64,000 bases of DNA from Ramazzottius varieornatus. Its lineage: Eukaryota > Tardigrada > Eutardigrada > Parachela > Ramazzottiidae. Of this stretch, positions 20,323 through 32,346 are shown one piece after another (the first letter of the stretch is position 1; each line of letters starts with the position of its first letter). The notes below the pieces were generated by a model. It was given only the letters and a program-made list of their open reading frames with translations, searched no databases and was not told the origin of the DNA. Made by a program: the position numbers and the translations under genes. The stretch lies in assembly GCA_001949185.1 (NCBI GenBank), contig BDGG01000009.1, positions 1,299,347 through 1,363,346 of the forward strand, written 5' to 3'.

Positions 20323-23300
20323 CAATATTGTTGAAGCAGTACAGTATCTCGGTGGCTGAAGCAGTGTTGATGTGGTGTTTCTGGCATTTTACTCACACCA
20401 TCAATTCATTTTTTATTTGAGGGTCTTTTTGTAATCTATCTATACTTGACTACTGTCTCATGTTGATTGGGTTCAGACGCGAGAAGCGCCTTGTTGCGAA
20501 CAGTATATGGAAATAACGGCGTGTCATCAAGTACATGTGGGCTGAAAGCGTGACAAGTCTGCCGATCAAGCGGCGGTAAAGGTTCTCAGCAGCAAGCCGA
20601 AAAGCTTGAGGCTAGCTACAACTTCCGTCTCCGGCGTCTATAAGGCAAAGTACCTGACAGTCGTGTCGTCTGACTTCCTCGAATAAACGAGGGCATAGTA
20701 CGCACATCATGTGCCTCTATGGGCACCGCTCATCAATTCCACATTCTTTGGCACGGCCATACTGTATTTGTTGTTGACCGCGGCCATTTCTTTTCCAAAT
20801 GGCACAAAATGTACAACATCGAGTATCGTTTTGCGCTGGCAATCCGCACAAAATCGCTGACAGTGGAGATGGCCGGTCGAGCAGACGAGTAAGGCTCTGC
20901 CTTTTGGCGGCTGGGTCTTTGCAGCGTCATAGAGCCAGACCAAGGTCGCATACACATGACCGATATCACGCCACAAGCTCTCATCCATATTTTACGGACA
21001 CCCAGGAATCCACACACGACCTCATCAAGAATGGCTCTTGTTAATAGATTCAATCAAACAAACAAACAAAGAAGTGTATTTCATTTCCGCTTGAAATCGA
21101 ATCCATAATGATAAACTAGTTGGGTGGGTTCCCACTGATCTTTGGCGGTTACGAAAGTTGTAGTGTACATGGATAGCCTGGGTGCCGCTTCAGACAAGGT
21201 TACAAGTTGCGGTTACAACAATGTCGTCTAGAGTACGTACAGACACAGATACACCTGTCAGCTATCACTCCCGGAAAGGTCTTTGCCACATTTTTTTTAT
21301 AATTTTGCTGACTGCTGGATAAAAATGACCCCTATGCATGGCCACATCCCGGATACTCTGTCTGTACCTGACCGCAGCTTCCGCGGCCACATGTTGGCCA
21401 GCCGGCGTCGGCATTCTGTCGGCAAAATCCATCGAGTCTTGCCGAAAAACCTTGGCCGCTTCTGACAAACAAAAATATAGCTAGCTCTATCAATTGCAGC
21501 ATCTGAAGAGCTGCCCGCTATTCTCAATCATGTGTGCATGAATGGACTGCAAGCTCTGCATCAGCTGGAGCATCACTTTGGCGGAATTAGAGCTTCGCGG
21601 CAGACGGACCGGTTGGCGCATTGCTTCGTGACGGACCGCATGGATGTTGCCTCTGAATTCCATCTCGTCGTGCAGCCGAGTGCTTTTGACAATGAAAGCT
21701 CGTGACAACATTAGTCGTGCACGACCCCCAAGCTCTACAAGTCAAAGCTGACATTGAAGAGACAAGAGCCTTTGGGCCAGTTTGCACACAGCCATAAAGA
21801 AAACAGTCTCGTGATGGTCCGTCCGTGGTCGCATCTGAATTAAGACTACGGTAACAAGTTTAGTCGCAGTATGAAACATTTGTCTCGTGCCTTTCATCTG
21901 ATTGTTAGGCTATGGCATTATATCGCGCAGCTTCCTTCCGTTAGACCCTAAAGTGGATAATGCAAAAGGTACAAGCTTGGTTCTCGACACAGAGGTGCCC
22001 TTATTGTCTGGACAATTAGCTAATGACACAGAGACATCTTCCGCCCATATATACGGGAAGTAACAAAGGCTGCATCTCTTCATTTCCATCGTCTAGTGAG
22101 CCTGCCCAAGCCGAGTGTCTTTCCTAAGCAACGGCTAATTACGCTGTTCACACGCCGTTCCATCTATATAATATGGCCTGTGTCCAGGCCAGCCGTCCAA
22201 CAGCAATAATTATAACTGGGAACCTCATGCCGCTTCGCAAAATAACCTGTCGCTCGGAAGGGGCAAGCACAAAGAGACTCTTCTTCTATCATTTCCAAAG
22301 CCATAGCGCACGCACGCACTTGCCCAATTCGATCAAGAGATGCAGTATTGTACCTCCGATCGATGATGGGAATGATGTGCTGTAATAATACAAAATGATA
22401 AGACAGCGTCAAACCGGTCCACCGTCATTGAAAATGTCGAAAAAAAATCCAGTGAATAACAGTGAGGCAGTGTGATAACAAAGAAGAGGAGGTAGCCACT
22501 GGTCAAACACGCTTTGTAAGTTATGCCACATGTCAAAATTAATGCTTTGTCTCTACCATATTTTTCTCATCCAGCCATCACCACCATTCATCATACAATG
22601 ACGGCCCACTAATAATGTAAGGTGTCAGGAGACCAGCGAGGAAGCCAGCAAAGCACTTCCCTAGATATAGACACACCATATTATGCCGTCTATCCCCACA
22701 GAGCAAGCCACGCTGCCTGGCCCAACGGTACCTGTTGCGCTTTTAGCTACAAGTCTAGCTTTAGGAAATTAAGCGGTTCTTTGATGTATCCGGGAAAGGC
22801 TGGAAAGATTGCTTCGTCCACGCGGATCCGCTGCTGTCGTTTTTCTGCCAAAGAAGAAGGGTCGCATACTGCCGGCACACACTAACGAGTGATTACGTTC
22901 GGACTTCCTGATTGCTGCCTGACTGCCGACACAACTCTTTGTTCTTCACGCCTGCATTTATCACCGGAATATCACCACCCGAAAAACTTGGCCTAGGTGA
23001 CGCTTTGGCCAATCTATTCAACTGAAAATCAGATGGTAGATTTGAGCAGTGCCGCAGTGGAATAATACTGAGGCATCTTCAGTCCTCCAGGCTTATTTAT
23101 CCATATTATTATCTCCTTGCTTCATCTGTCTCTGTATACGTTTTTTTAACATCTGCCAGTATTACGTCTTGGCTGTACATTGCTGGCAGCTGCAACCAAC
23201 CAACCAACCAACCGCCCGATCAAATCAAGCAAAACCGGCCAAAGTCTCCATCGGTGCTGTACAGCTGACTTTGGCGAACTTGACATTGATGCGCCACTCC

Positions 23301-23560
23301 GCAGCTCGTTCGATCCATCCATCTATCCGTCCATCCAGCCGGCCAGCCAGCCAGTGAGCAGCCACTTCCAACCAAGTACTTAAAGCCCCTCGCTGTCAAA
23401 CTTCAAGATCTACTCTGACCAAGTCATCTGGCTGTAGCCACCACGCTCCACCATTTTCTCTTTTGCACGGCCTTTTCCATTGCCACAGCAATACGGCAAA
23501 GGCCGGCAAGGACCGAAGCAGCTTTCCGATACTTCACTGGCCTTTGATCCTTTATTCGAC
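20323..23560. other. intergenic, mannosidase to P450
   Basis: About 3.2 kb without a gene I can support. Open frames on both strands lack family resemblance. Simple repeats near the 3' end are listed separately; the last few hundred bases should contain the P450 promoter and 5'UTR. Confidence 0.5.
23192..23356. repeat. simple repeats: (AACC)n then (ATCC)/(GCCA)-rich
   Basis: About five tandem AACC units at 23193-23213, followed from about 23305 to 23355 by degenerate ATCC and GCCA tetramers. Low-complexity sequence upstream of the P450 gene; no spacer/repeat alternation. Confidence 0.8.
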
Positions 23561-26139
23561 ATGTATCTCATCTTCTTCAATATTGCCCTCTGGTCCGCCG
23601 TCGTCTACTGCATAGCTCGGACCATCAAGCAGTCCTTCGAAGCCGAAGTTCGCCACATCATCGGCCTCTTCAGGGACCCCAAGCTGCCGCCTGGACCTTT
23701 GGGCATTCCCTTCTTTGGCTCTCTGTCGTCGGTGGCCGGTACCGACAGTTACACAGCCTTTAGCCAACTTGCAAAGCGTTATGGCGGACAAGTCTTTCTG
23801 CGGGTGGGCAAAAAGAATATTTTCGTCATGCGCGAGCCAGCAATGATCAAGGAAGCCTACCGACAGACCGCCTTCTCCGACCGGCCCAAAACTTTCTTCA
23901 AAGACAAGGACCTCATTGGAAACAAAGGTACGCCAATTTTTTCAACACTCTTCTTGAGGACCCGTGGCACCCATTAGGCAATAATTGCTGCCGTAGCAAA
24001 TTCCTTGCGCCCATCCTCAAATTTTCTGCTGAAAGTGATGTACAATGGGAAATGACCGGGTGAGAAAAATTCTTTTATGGGAGGCTTGGCTGTGGAATCC
24101 CTGGATTTTCCATGACGGAAAAAATTTGTAAATGCTTTTCTGGCGATGGAAAGAAAACCGGGGATCAGATGCGAACTCGGCGTGGGATTGACAGGTCACT
24201 TCCTTCCAGCGGCCATCTCCTCACTTGGTCGGTCGAAGAGGGTAAAGCACGACGAGCTTCAAGTTCATTATCAAGGCACTAGAGATGCTAAGGGAAAACA
24301 TGACATTATGGCGTTGCAATGTATACGTGAAACGAGATCGTGTGTTATCCGGTAGTCTCTTGTTTGCATATGCAAGTGTAGCGCTGAGGCTAATCTCTGC
24401 CATGCAGCTTCCCGGCCATTGGATAGTCTCGTGAGAAACGCGCAGCACTGTAATACAAACTCTATCTTGCAGGCATCATCCAATCGACGGGCAACGTATG
24501 GCAAGGTATGTAGAGTGTACTTGTGGTTTGAGACGAGAGCTTCCTCATTCAACGGTATTTTTCCCCCTTAACTTACAGAGCATCGTCGTTTGATCCTCTC
24601 AGCTTTCCGTACCATTGGACTGAAATCCTCAGCGTCCGTCACGCCTCGGCCTCAAACTTCACAGATAGCTGAAGTCATGCTTCGTGATGTTGAAGAGTAC
24701 CTGCAGTTCGTCGACCAATTCGTCGTTAACCAAGCGGACGGTCACATCATGCTGGAGAAGCTGACGGGTCGCTTGGCCGGCTCTTCCATCTCCTCGTGTG
24801 TCTTCGGCCTGAAAAAGTCCTTCGCCGACAAGGAGTTCTCACATAATGTGGAGGTGATAGAGGAAGGCTTCTTTGTTGGTGAGAAGGTGGCGCCCTTCGA
24901 GCTTTTCCCTCTGCTGAAGAGTGTGCCCGCCTTGTGGAAGCCCGTCCAGGCCAAGTTGAAGCAGAACCACGGCTGTACTTGCAAGTACTTCCGCAGTCAG
25001 ATTGACGAGAAGGTGGCCACTGAGGCTGCCTGTGATAAGGCAAGGCCAGACAGCCTTATAACCATCTACCGCAACGAAATGGCCAAAAGAGAAGCCTCCC
25101 TCCAGCCTCAGATCCTATCAGGTACCTTTCCCCCTCGACTTGTTCCGTCAGACACATTGCACCAACAAAACCCTCATTATTGTGGTTGGCTAACCTTCAA
25201 CGTTGACAAAAACCATTTTTGTGGTTGGCTAACCTTCAACGTTGACAAAAACCAACTTCCTGCCTAAGCTCGAAACATCATTTTGACCCAACCGCACACA
25301 TCCAACCTTCCGCAACGTCGATATCAAACCTTCTAGCCTGCCAATTTTATCTTACAGAAATTCAGTTGATGCAGACAATGACGGACATGTTTTGCGCCGG
25401 CACCGAGACGGTCAAGTATTCCCTGATGTGGTCCATGCTGTACATGGCCAAACACCCGGAAGTCCAAGCCGCCGTCCAGCAAGAGCTCGACGCCTTCGTA
25501 CGGTCCACCAACTCGTCGCCCAGTTGGCAAGACGTGTCGCTTCTACCCTACACGGAAGCCACCATCCTCGAGTGCTTACGAATTCGGCCTGTTCTTCCCT
25601 TTGGACACCCCCGTGCTGGTAGGCACCTTATCCAGCCCTCTTTCCTTCCCTGCACTATTCTGAGCCTTGATGAAATTATACCAACTCCATTCTACTTTCA
25701 GTTCACGACGAGGAGGCGGAAATTCGTGGCTATACCATCCCCAAGAATACCGTCGTTCTGGCCTTGATTTGGGATATTCATCAAGACCCTCGTTACTGGG
25801 AAAGCCCGCTGGAGTTTCGGCCTTGTCGTTTCATAAATGCCCAAGGACGAACTTTCCGACCAGAGAACTTTCTACCCTTTGGCACCGGTACGTCTCACGT
25901 CTTTACTTCACCTCTCTAGATGATCTGATTTCGATAACCTTGGTTCGTCGGTAGGTCGAAGAGTCTGTCTGGGCGACCAAATGGCCATGATGGAGCTCTT
26001 CACAGCATTCGCCGCTCTCTTACTACGATACAACTTCAAGCCCTCCCCCGACACCACTTCGGTCGACCTCAGCTGGAAGATACTGCTGAGCTTACTCATA
26101 CCCAACGACTTCCGAATCTCCCTCTCCCTACGCTCTTGA
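23561..26139 (+). CDS. microsomal cytochrome P450 (CYP2-like)
   Basis: Haem-thiolate monooxygenase of about 524 residues. Exons: 23561-23927, 24473-24505 (33-bp microexon), 24579-25121, 25358-25618, 25702-25887, 25955-26139. A hydrophobic N-terminal anchor (MYLIFFNIALWS) is followed by the proline hinge PPGPLGIPFFG, implying an endoplasmic-reticulum membrane enzyme. The I-helix oxygen-activation motif is MFCAGTETV, the K-helix ExxR is ECLR, and the haem ligand loop is FGTGRRVCLG, split by the last intron. Domain order and length fit the CYP2 clan. I cannot name a subfamily or substrate. Intron 3 (25122-25357) contains a 35-bp direct duplication. The start at 23561 is chosen because it begins right at the membrane anchor; an in-frame ATG at 23480 would add 27 residues. 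Confidence 0.92.
25181..25254. repeat. 35-bp tandem duplication in P450 intron 3
   Basis: The 35-base unit at 25181-25215 recurs at 25220-25254, separated by four T. The copies are identical as read. The whole lies within an intron. Confidence 0.85.
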
Positions 26140-26315
26140 CCGACTTTGGTCGACTTGCAAGCAATCCTACATTCCATTTTGATGCCGTCGCGACCACATT
26201 GTACACATTTTGAGAAAAAGACGGTCTCATCTCTAGCAAAACATTCCAATCAAAGACTACAGCCTTCTCGGCCCTACCTATATCCATATGGACTCTTCTG
26301 CCGGGAACTCCGAGA

Positions 26316-27776
26316 TCAGGACACCTCATCGGCCATTCCATAGTCGTCGGAAGCTTCTCGTTCAACAGGTTCCTGAAGCAAAAGAAAACCTTGTGTTTCT
26401 CCGTTGTGACAAAAATGTATATTCTGTATATTCACCATTGGTTCCTTGTGCTCTAGATCTTCCCCGTATTGAATACTGTTGTCGATGATCATCAGTGTTT
26501 CCCCAATACAGTCTTCATCCGTCCGATCGAAGGCAAGGAACGATACGTAGCTGTAATCTTCGAACTGCAAAGAAGTACTTTTTTGCTGAAGCTGGCTTTA
26601 TTTAAATTTGTAAGCAATAAACAATTCCTAAACAATAAGCATTACACGTAGGATTAGACAAATAACGACCTATACAAGAGCGAGTAAAAGAAGACATACC
26701 AATGTTGAGATGGCTTTAGTCAGTTTTAGATGCTTCCGTAGCCAAGGTTCGTCTTCCTCTTCGCGTAGCAGATCAGTGTCCATGTCGAGGAACCTGAATC
26801 AAGACAAAGTTCTGTAGCAGGTAGGAGAGGGCTTGGTAGCAAGCAGTGCCACAGGCTCGAGGTGAACCTGCCTCTGTACTGCGTTCCTGTCATGCTCGTT
26901 GAGGAGGTCCATCTTTGTGACCAAGTTAACGTGGGGTATCTCCAGCGTTATCATGGCCGACAGAGCCACCAGCGCACCCGAGAAGAACTTGGTTGCCTCG
27001 TTCATGTAGTGGGCGTCAAGGAGGAAGACGCCGCAGGTCCGGATATTCCAGTTGTCCAACTGTTTAATGAGGCTTTTCATCACCGGCAGGTGCGTATATA
27101 GCTCGATCTGCCCTGTTACAGACCATGTCACGTCGCAGTCACAAAGCACCATAGTCGTAAGGACCAACCTGGGCAGTCGAACAGGAAGTAATCATCCTCC
27201 ACGCAGCCAAGTTTTTCATCCAGCCAGTCGAGATTTTCGATGAGGTGCCTAGAAAACAAACCCAAGAGTAGAAACCGATGACCAGAGAGATCGTCTAAGC
27301 AAAATGGCCAATATGCATGCATGCCCTTACTGCAGACAGTAGACCAGTCCACCATTGGGTCCAAGAAGTAAATCTTCGTCTTCAGTGACATCATCCAGGC
27401 TTATTAACTCGCGTATATCTAGAGAGGACAAGTGTTTCGAGCGCGGTCTGGCATCTGGATACATAAGCTGGATTGATATCAACAACGTGCCGCCACTTAC
27501 CACCTATGACATCGTACTCGAAATACTCGGCAGCCGGATCCAGATTGATGACATACACATTCCTTCCTATCGCCTTGCAGTGGTTGACAATTGTAGAACA
27601 GTAGCTGGACTATGATCATTGAAAGCAAAGAATGACAACGAAAGGCTTATACGGGGATACCAGCAGTTCGAATTTTTAGGCAAGTGCGCTATGATCATCT
27701 AACTCAGACTGACCGAAAGCTGTCGTCTTACCTTACCACTTCCTGCCGGTCCCATGATCAACTGTGCGTAACGCAT
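26316..27776 (-). CDS. GPN3: GPN-loop GTPase 3
   Basis: Small GTPase needed for assembly and nuclear import of RNA polymerase II. 280 residues (human 284). Exons on the minus strand: 27776-27732, 27609-27501, 27418-27331, 27248-27169, 27112-26872, 26793-26700, 26564-26436, 26372-26316. It begins [15 protein letters not shown] with the P-loop GPAGSGKSS across intron 1. Then come NLDPAAE, the family-defining Gly-Pro-Asn loop in LGPNGGL, FDCPGQIEL (G3) and TKMDLL (G4). The C-terminal [11 protein letters not shown] matches GPN3 rather than GPN1 or GPN2. The intron between 26872 and 26793 needs a GC donor to keep frame. The last intron (63 bp) is stop-free and a multiple of three. Convergent with the P450, divergent from ARPC3. 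Confidence 0.94.
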
Positions 27777-28183
27777 CTTAATGATCCAAAGGTTCTGTTC
27801 CAGATTAGGATTCAGGAAACTGGACGAACTTGAAGGCTCAGCGAAGAGAAGTTTAGGGAAGGTAGGTCTGGGGAAGAGAACTGCTGGATGACAGTGTAAT
27901 AGCGTAATGTCATACGCGGTGTCTAGTATGAATGGAGTCAAGAATAGTGATGTAAACGATGTGTCATCCAGTGACATGAAATTTGATTCAGGGACTCAGA
28001 GTGTATACTTGTATTTAAATTTGTTCCGGACTCCTGAGTCGATTTGATCTGAATCTATCATCTGGACGTTTTCCCTGTCGTATCCTACTTCCTGCAAGCC
28101 ACTGATCAGGTTAGCGAAGAGACTTGTATAGTAAAGTGGGAAGACCGGAGTACCATCTTCTGAAATCTCCGTTTAACTTCATC
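27777..28183. promoter_or_regulatory. divergent GPN3/ARPC3 intergenic region, probable bidirectional promoter
   Basis: 407 bp separates the two start codons, which point away from each other. It must hold both 5'UTRs and both promoters, so a shared promoter is the simple inference. I do not identify a TATA box or initiator with confidence. Confidence 0.45.
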
Positions 28184-29161
28184 ATGCCTGTAAGTGAACC
28201 ATCTAACTTTTACTCGATGTTGGGCTAGATCGTTGCGTTTAATCATTCCTCTTTTTTATCCTGTATAGGCTTACCATTCTCAGCTTACTTCCGACAAGCG
28301 TATCGGGAACATGGCTTTATTGCCACTCAAGACGAACTTTAAAGGTCCAGCTCCCAAGATGGCTACTGAAGGTATCATATTGTACATGAGATTGTATTGA
28401 ATGCAGTAGCAGCTGCTGTGCAGTTACTGCAATAGCTGGTACACAGTGTGGTACACTACATCTATAATCGCTCTACATAACGATTTTTGGATGTTCTAGG
28501 AGACGCACAAGATATCATCGACGAAGCGATTTACTTCTTCAAGGCTAACGTGTTCTTCAGAAACTACGAGATAAAGTCGGAAGCAGATCGTGCACTGATC
28601 TACGTGACATTGTATATTGGCGACTGTCTGAAGAAGCTGCAAAAGGTGTGGTCCACGGTCAAAGCAGCTATTCCTTGCGTTTTTAACTATATCGTCCAGT
28701 GTCTTCTCTGGTACTTACAGTGCAGCAACAAGAGCCAAGCCATCAAAGAACTGAGCACCTTAGCTCTCTCGACATATCCGCTTCCAGGAGAAGTCGGCTT
28801 CCCTTTAACATCCATGTATGCAAAACCCAAAGACAGAGCTGAAGAAGGTGGGTTCTTTATAGTCTCCGTTTCCCCCATGGGCCAGTGAACCTTACTCGAC
28901 AAAGCGCACACTTTTCCCTAACTTGCTTTTGACAGATAATATGAGGGCCTACTTCCAGCAGCTTCGACAGGAGACTGGCATGCGACTGATTGACAAAGTC
29001 ATCGATCCAGCCACGGATAAACCGAGCAAGGTTCGTGGTTTCAAGTTCCTCGTTGTACGGAAAACATCCACACTACATGCTCCATGATATTTTTTTAGTG
29101 GTGGCTGTGCTTCGCGAAAAGGAAATTTATGGACAAGAGCATGAGTGTTCCTGGTCAATAA
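28184..29161 (+). CDS. ARPC3: actin-related protein 2/3 complex subunit 3 (p21)
   Basis: Subunit of the Arp2/3 complex, which nucleates branched actin filaments. 179 residues (human 178). Exons: 28184-28189, 28269-28371, 28500-28645, 28721-28847, 28936-29030, 29099-29161. The first coding exon is only Met-Pro, as in many ARPC3 genes. The protein runs [44 protein letters not shown], then [10 protein letters not shown] and [17 protein letters not shown]. Conservation covers the full length, with no insertions or missing segments. Its actin-cytoskeleton role is unrelated to its neighbours. Confidence 0.97.
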
Positions 29162-29470
29162 TCTGCGAATAAGAAGTTTCTGGTCCATCGGCTGCTGTCT
29201 TTTCCGTCAGAGCTGCGCAGTTCGCCTACAGCGAGTCCTCCTGTGCCTACAGTACAGGTTCCCACTTCGTTTCAATATTTCACTTCTTGTTTTATCATTT
29301 TGAAGATTTCCGTTTTTCTCAAACGATCATCATATTTTGTACAGTCACTGTTAGAGCCGCAAAGAGACAAAGACACTCGCTACGTTGAGCGCATATCACA
29401 ATGGTAGAACTTAATCGGGTTGAGACGAGTCAAAGCGACAGCCCGAGTATATGCGGGACTTGGACTTCCT
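29162..29470. other. convergent intergenic spacer, ARPC3/GTPBP6
   Basis: 309 bp between the stops of two genes that face each other; expected to hold both 3'UTRs. Nothing else seen. Confidence 0.45.
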
Positions 29471-31451
29471 TCACCTTGTTAAAACCTGAATTTTGCGAAA
29501 CTGGTGGATGTACCTGGCAAAGCTTGATGGTGATATGGTGACGTGAGCAACCAGGAACTGACTGTCGGTCACATCAGCTTCCAGAAAGTGGACATGAGCT
29601 TCTCTATAGAGCCAACTACAAAAGAGAAGAGGATCGTTGCTGTTTGGATCATTACTGCGAATGCGACATGCACCAAAAGCTCAGTCACCGGGCAAATCTT
29701 CAACTACAGTCACCTTACCTCAGTTCAGCTCCGCCTTGAGGTACCCTGATCTGTTTCTCCGTTAGACCAGTGTTACCAAGTAGAACAGCTTCTATCCGCT
29801 CACGCAAGGAGTATAGTCCCGTATTGGCCGTCGCCGAGGTGAAGATGGCGTTGTCTGCTGCACTCACCTTTTCGGGGCTCTTCTCGATCCTACAACAGCA
29901 CCGAACATGCAAAACGAGAGTATATTCTGACGAGCTACGCTACTTTCGACCGAGGATGGTAATGGGCTGCTTGCCACAAAGCCCAGGCGCACTTACTCTG
30001 GAAGCATGTCGACCTTGTTACAAACTTCGATCATACTGTTCAGCAGCTTCTCGGGAAGGGCCAGCTCCCGAAGCTGTTTCAGCACAGTTTCCTTCTGCGA
30101 CTTTGTGTCCGGATGACTAACGTCTCGTACCTTCATAATAACCAAGAGACGAGACCATTAGCGAACTTCCTTCTTGCCCTCGGGCACCGAGAAGAGTTGC
30201 AAAGACGCACTTAAAGTTTTCTTACGTGTACGAGAACATCGGCCTCACCAATTTCTTCCAGAACAGCGGCGAAGGAGGCAATCAGACTGGTTGGAATATC
30301 AGAAATGAAGCCGATGGTGTCCACATATAAGACAGACACACTGTTGGGCAGCCTTCCTCCGTGTGATGTGACATCCAGTGTGGCGAAGAGCTTGTTTTCC
30401 GGCTTCATGGTGACGTCTCCTGTCAGAGCTTTGATCAACGAGGTCTTCCCGCAGTTGGTGTAGCCGACCACCGCCACGCTGTTTATTTCGTTCTTCTTGC
30501 GACCCCGACGCAAGACTGCTCGGTTACTGCGAATCTTGTCCAGTGCGGTCCGCAGTTTCCCTTCTCGGTCCTGCAACACATCCGCACCAACTGTCATTAC
30601 TCATTAGTACTTCAGCATTATAAAGACAGTGAGGACAAGTCGGCCACCCAGAAATCGACCAGTATTTGAGGGTGGCCGACTTACCCTGCTTGCATCTGCG
30701 TTACGGAATCCGATTACGAGTCTCGGTCTAACTTCCAGAGCTCAGACATACGTACCCTCATTATTTGCCTCTGTAGATCCCTCGTTTGACCGCTACCGGA
30801 GCCTGCCATCTGAATGCTCGATCCTGGAACCTCACCGATTCCGCCCAGAAGTGCCCGGAAGTAGGGCAGCTCAGCCAGCGCAACTTGAAGTTTGGCTTCT
30901 TTGGTTTTGGCGTGAGCGCGAAATATCTCCAAGACGATTCTATATCTGTCAAAGACAGGCATCCCGAAAGTTTCCCTATAGAAGGCCAACTGTTTCTTTT
31001 TCAAAGTATTGGAACCAAAGAAGATGGCCGACGCGGAAGTGCGGCAGCTCCGCACAGCTTCCTGAAGTTTCTCAAAGTTGCCTCTGCCAAAGACGTGTGT
31101 ACTGTCGTAGCTGCTGACAGGAAGAATAATATGGTCTACAATCTTCCATCCCAGGGTTTCAACCAGCGTCTTGTTCTCTTCCAGTTGCAGCTGCGGCGTG
31201 GTCAGATAGTTTCTATTGGGGCCTATCTTGATGCGAGGTTGAATCAAGAAGAGCTGTTGACTAGTCCCGGGAATGCGCAGCAGGTCGCGAGCAAGCTCGT
31301 ATTCCGCCTCCTCCGGCAGCTGCCACGGGGGAACATCTTCGTCCACTTGTTCAAAGCTGGATGCCGAGCGCGCTGTCACAGATGGTCCACATCGACAACG
31401 CAGGTAAGAGGAAAGCAGTCGACCGGAAGTGCTCTTGAAAAGCATCCTCAA
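29471..31451 (-). CDS. GTPBP6: HflX-type GTPase, GTPBP6-like
   Basis: Probable mitochondrial ribosome-associated GTPase of about 496 residues (human 516). Exons (minus): 31451-30756, 30570-30226, 30130-29997, 29889-29719, 29615-29471. The N terminus is basic and Ser/Leu-rich with almost no acidic residues over about 30 positions, consistent with a mitochondrial presequence. An HflX N-terminal domain follows, with LLGGIGEVPG and the helical linker RDREGKLRTAL. The G domain has G1 GYTNCGKTS, G3 DTIGF and G4 NKVD. The last exon (WLYREA onward) matches the C-terminal end of the family. In other animals GTPBP6 works in mitoribosome assembly and dissociation; that role is carried over by homology. 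Confidence 0.92.
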
Positions 31452-32346
31452 TGCGGTGACAGTCGTTAGCTGAACACTTACCGGCTTCCATCCACCGGTA
31501 TTAAATCGCTCCCTTCCTTTCCTGTTGGTAGAGTAGTGTGCGTTGTTTCCTGATGGAGCTAGAGGGGACCGGATCCGGGAGTTGCAATCGGAGTCATCCG
31601 TCCACCATGCACTTATTTCATAATTTATTAGGCTTCTGCAATCTGCGGCAGTGCGGCGTCGAAGGTGTCCATATAGCCGGCCCTGGGGCGCTCAAATAGC
31701 CCTAGAGGCTCAAGGAAATTTTGTCATTTCCGTGTCGGGCACCCCGGGAGTCGCCACGCATCACGGAGCCTGAGCGCCTGCCAAGAGTAAACAATCCGAT
31801 TAGCACCGAAGTGCTGCTAAACCTCGCCTCCGTCTGAGCACAGTGAGCCAAATAAGCAATAACTAAAACATCTGGCCATCAAGAGGACGCGGCACCGACT
31901 CGTGAAGTGGAAACCATCGCATCGAACGTGGTTCTGTTGCTTCTTCGAACCCTGTGGCAGGGCAAGCACTCAATCAATCGAGAAACTAATGTATTTTGTG
32001 TCAGTTCCTGGCCGCGGGAATGGTAGATTGACTGATCTTCCGGTTTAATTACACAGCGCTATTCTATCAGGAGGAAATTCATTACGTCATTACGAAAATC
32101 GGCCCCACACTGCACCTTGACGATATCAATCGAGAGCTTGATCATGCGGTTTGCTCATCAGCAAGGCGATGTTTAGCAGCACATCAGTGCCGATTAGTTT
32201 TCCTCGCCTGACCTCGGTCTCGCGGAATCGTCGGTGGACATTAGACAATGGAATATCTCCCGTTGGAGGTGGATTCAGTTTGATATTAATTTGTTTCTCC
32301 TGTTGTGGTTGCAGGTTTTCGGCAGACGGTTCGTGCAGCAGAAGAG
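31452..32346. other. divergent intergenic, GTPBP6/TSEN54
   Basis: 895 bp between oppositely oriented start codons. It presumably contains both promoters and 5'UTRs; splice-like signals just upstream of 32347 suggest a 5'UTR intron. No other feature recognised. Confidence 0.4.

Noticed and set aside
23192-23356. Tetranucleotide arrays as a CRISPR or satellite array
   Set aside because: Uninterrupted microsatellite without spacers, in a eukaryotic genome.
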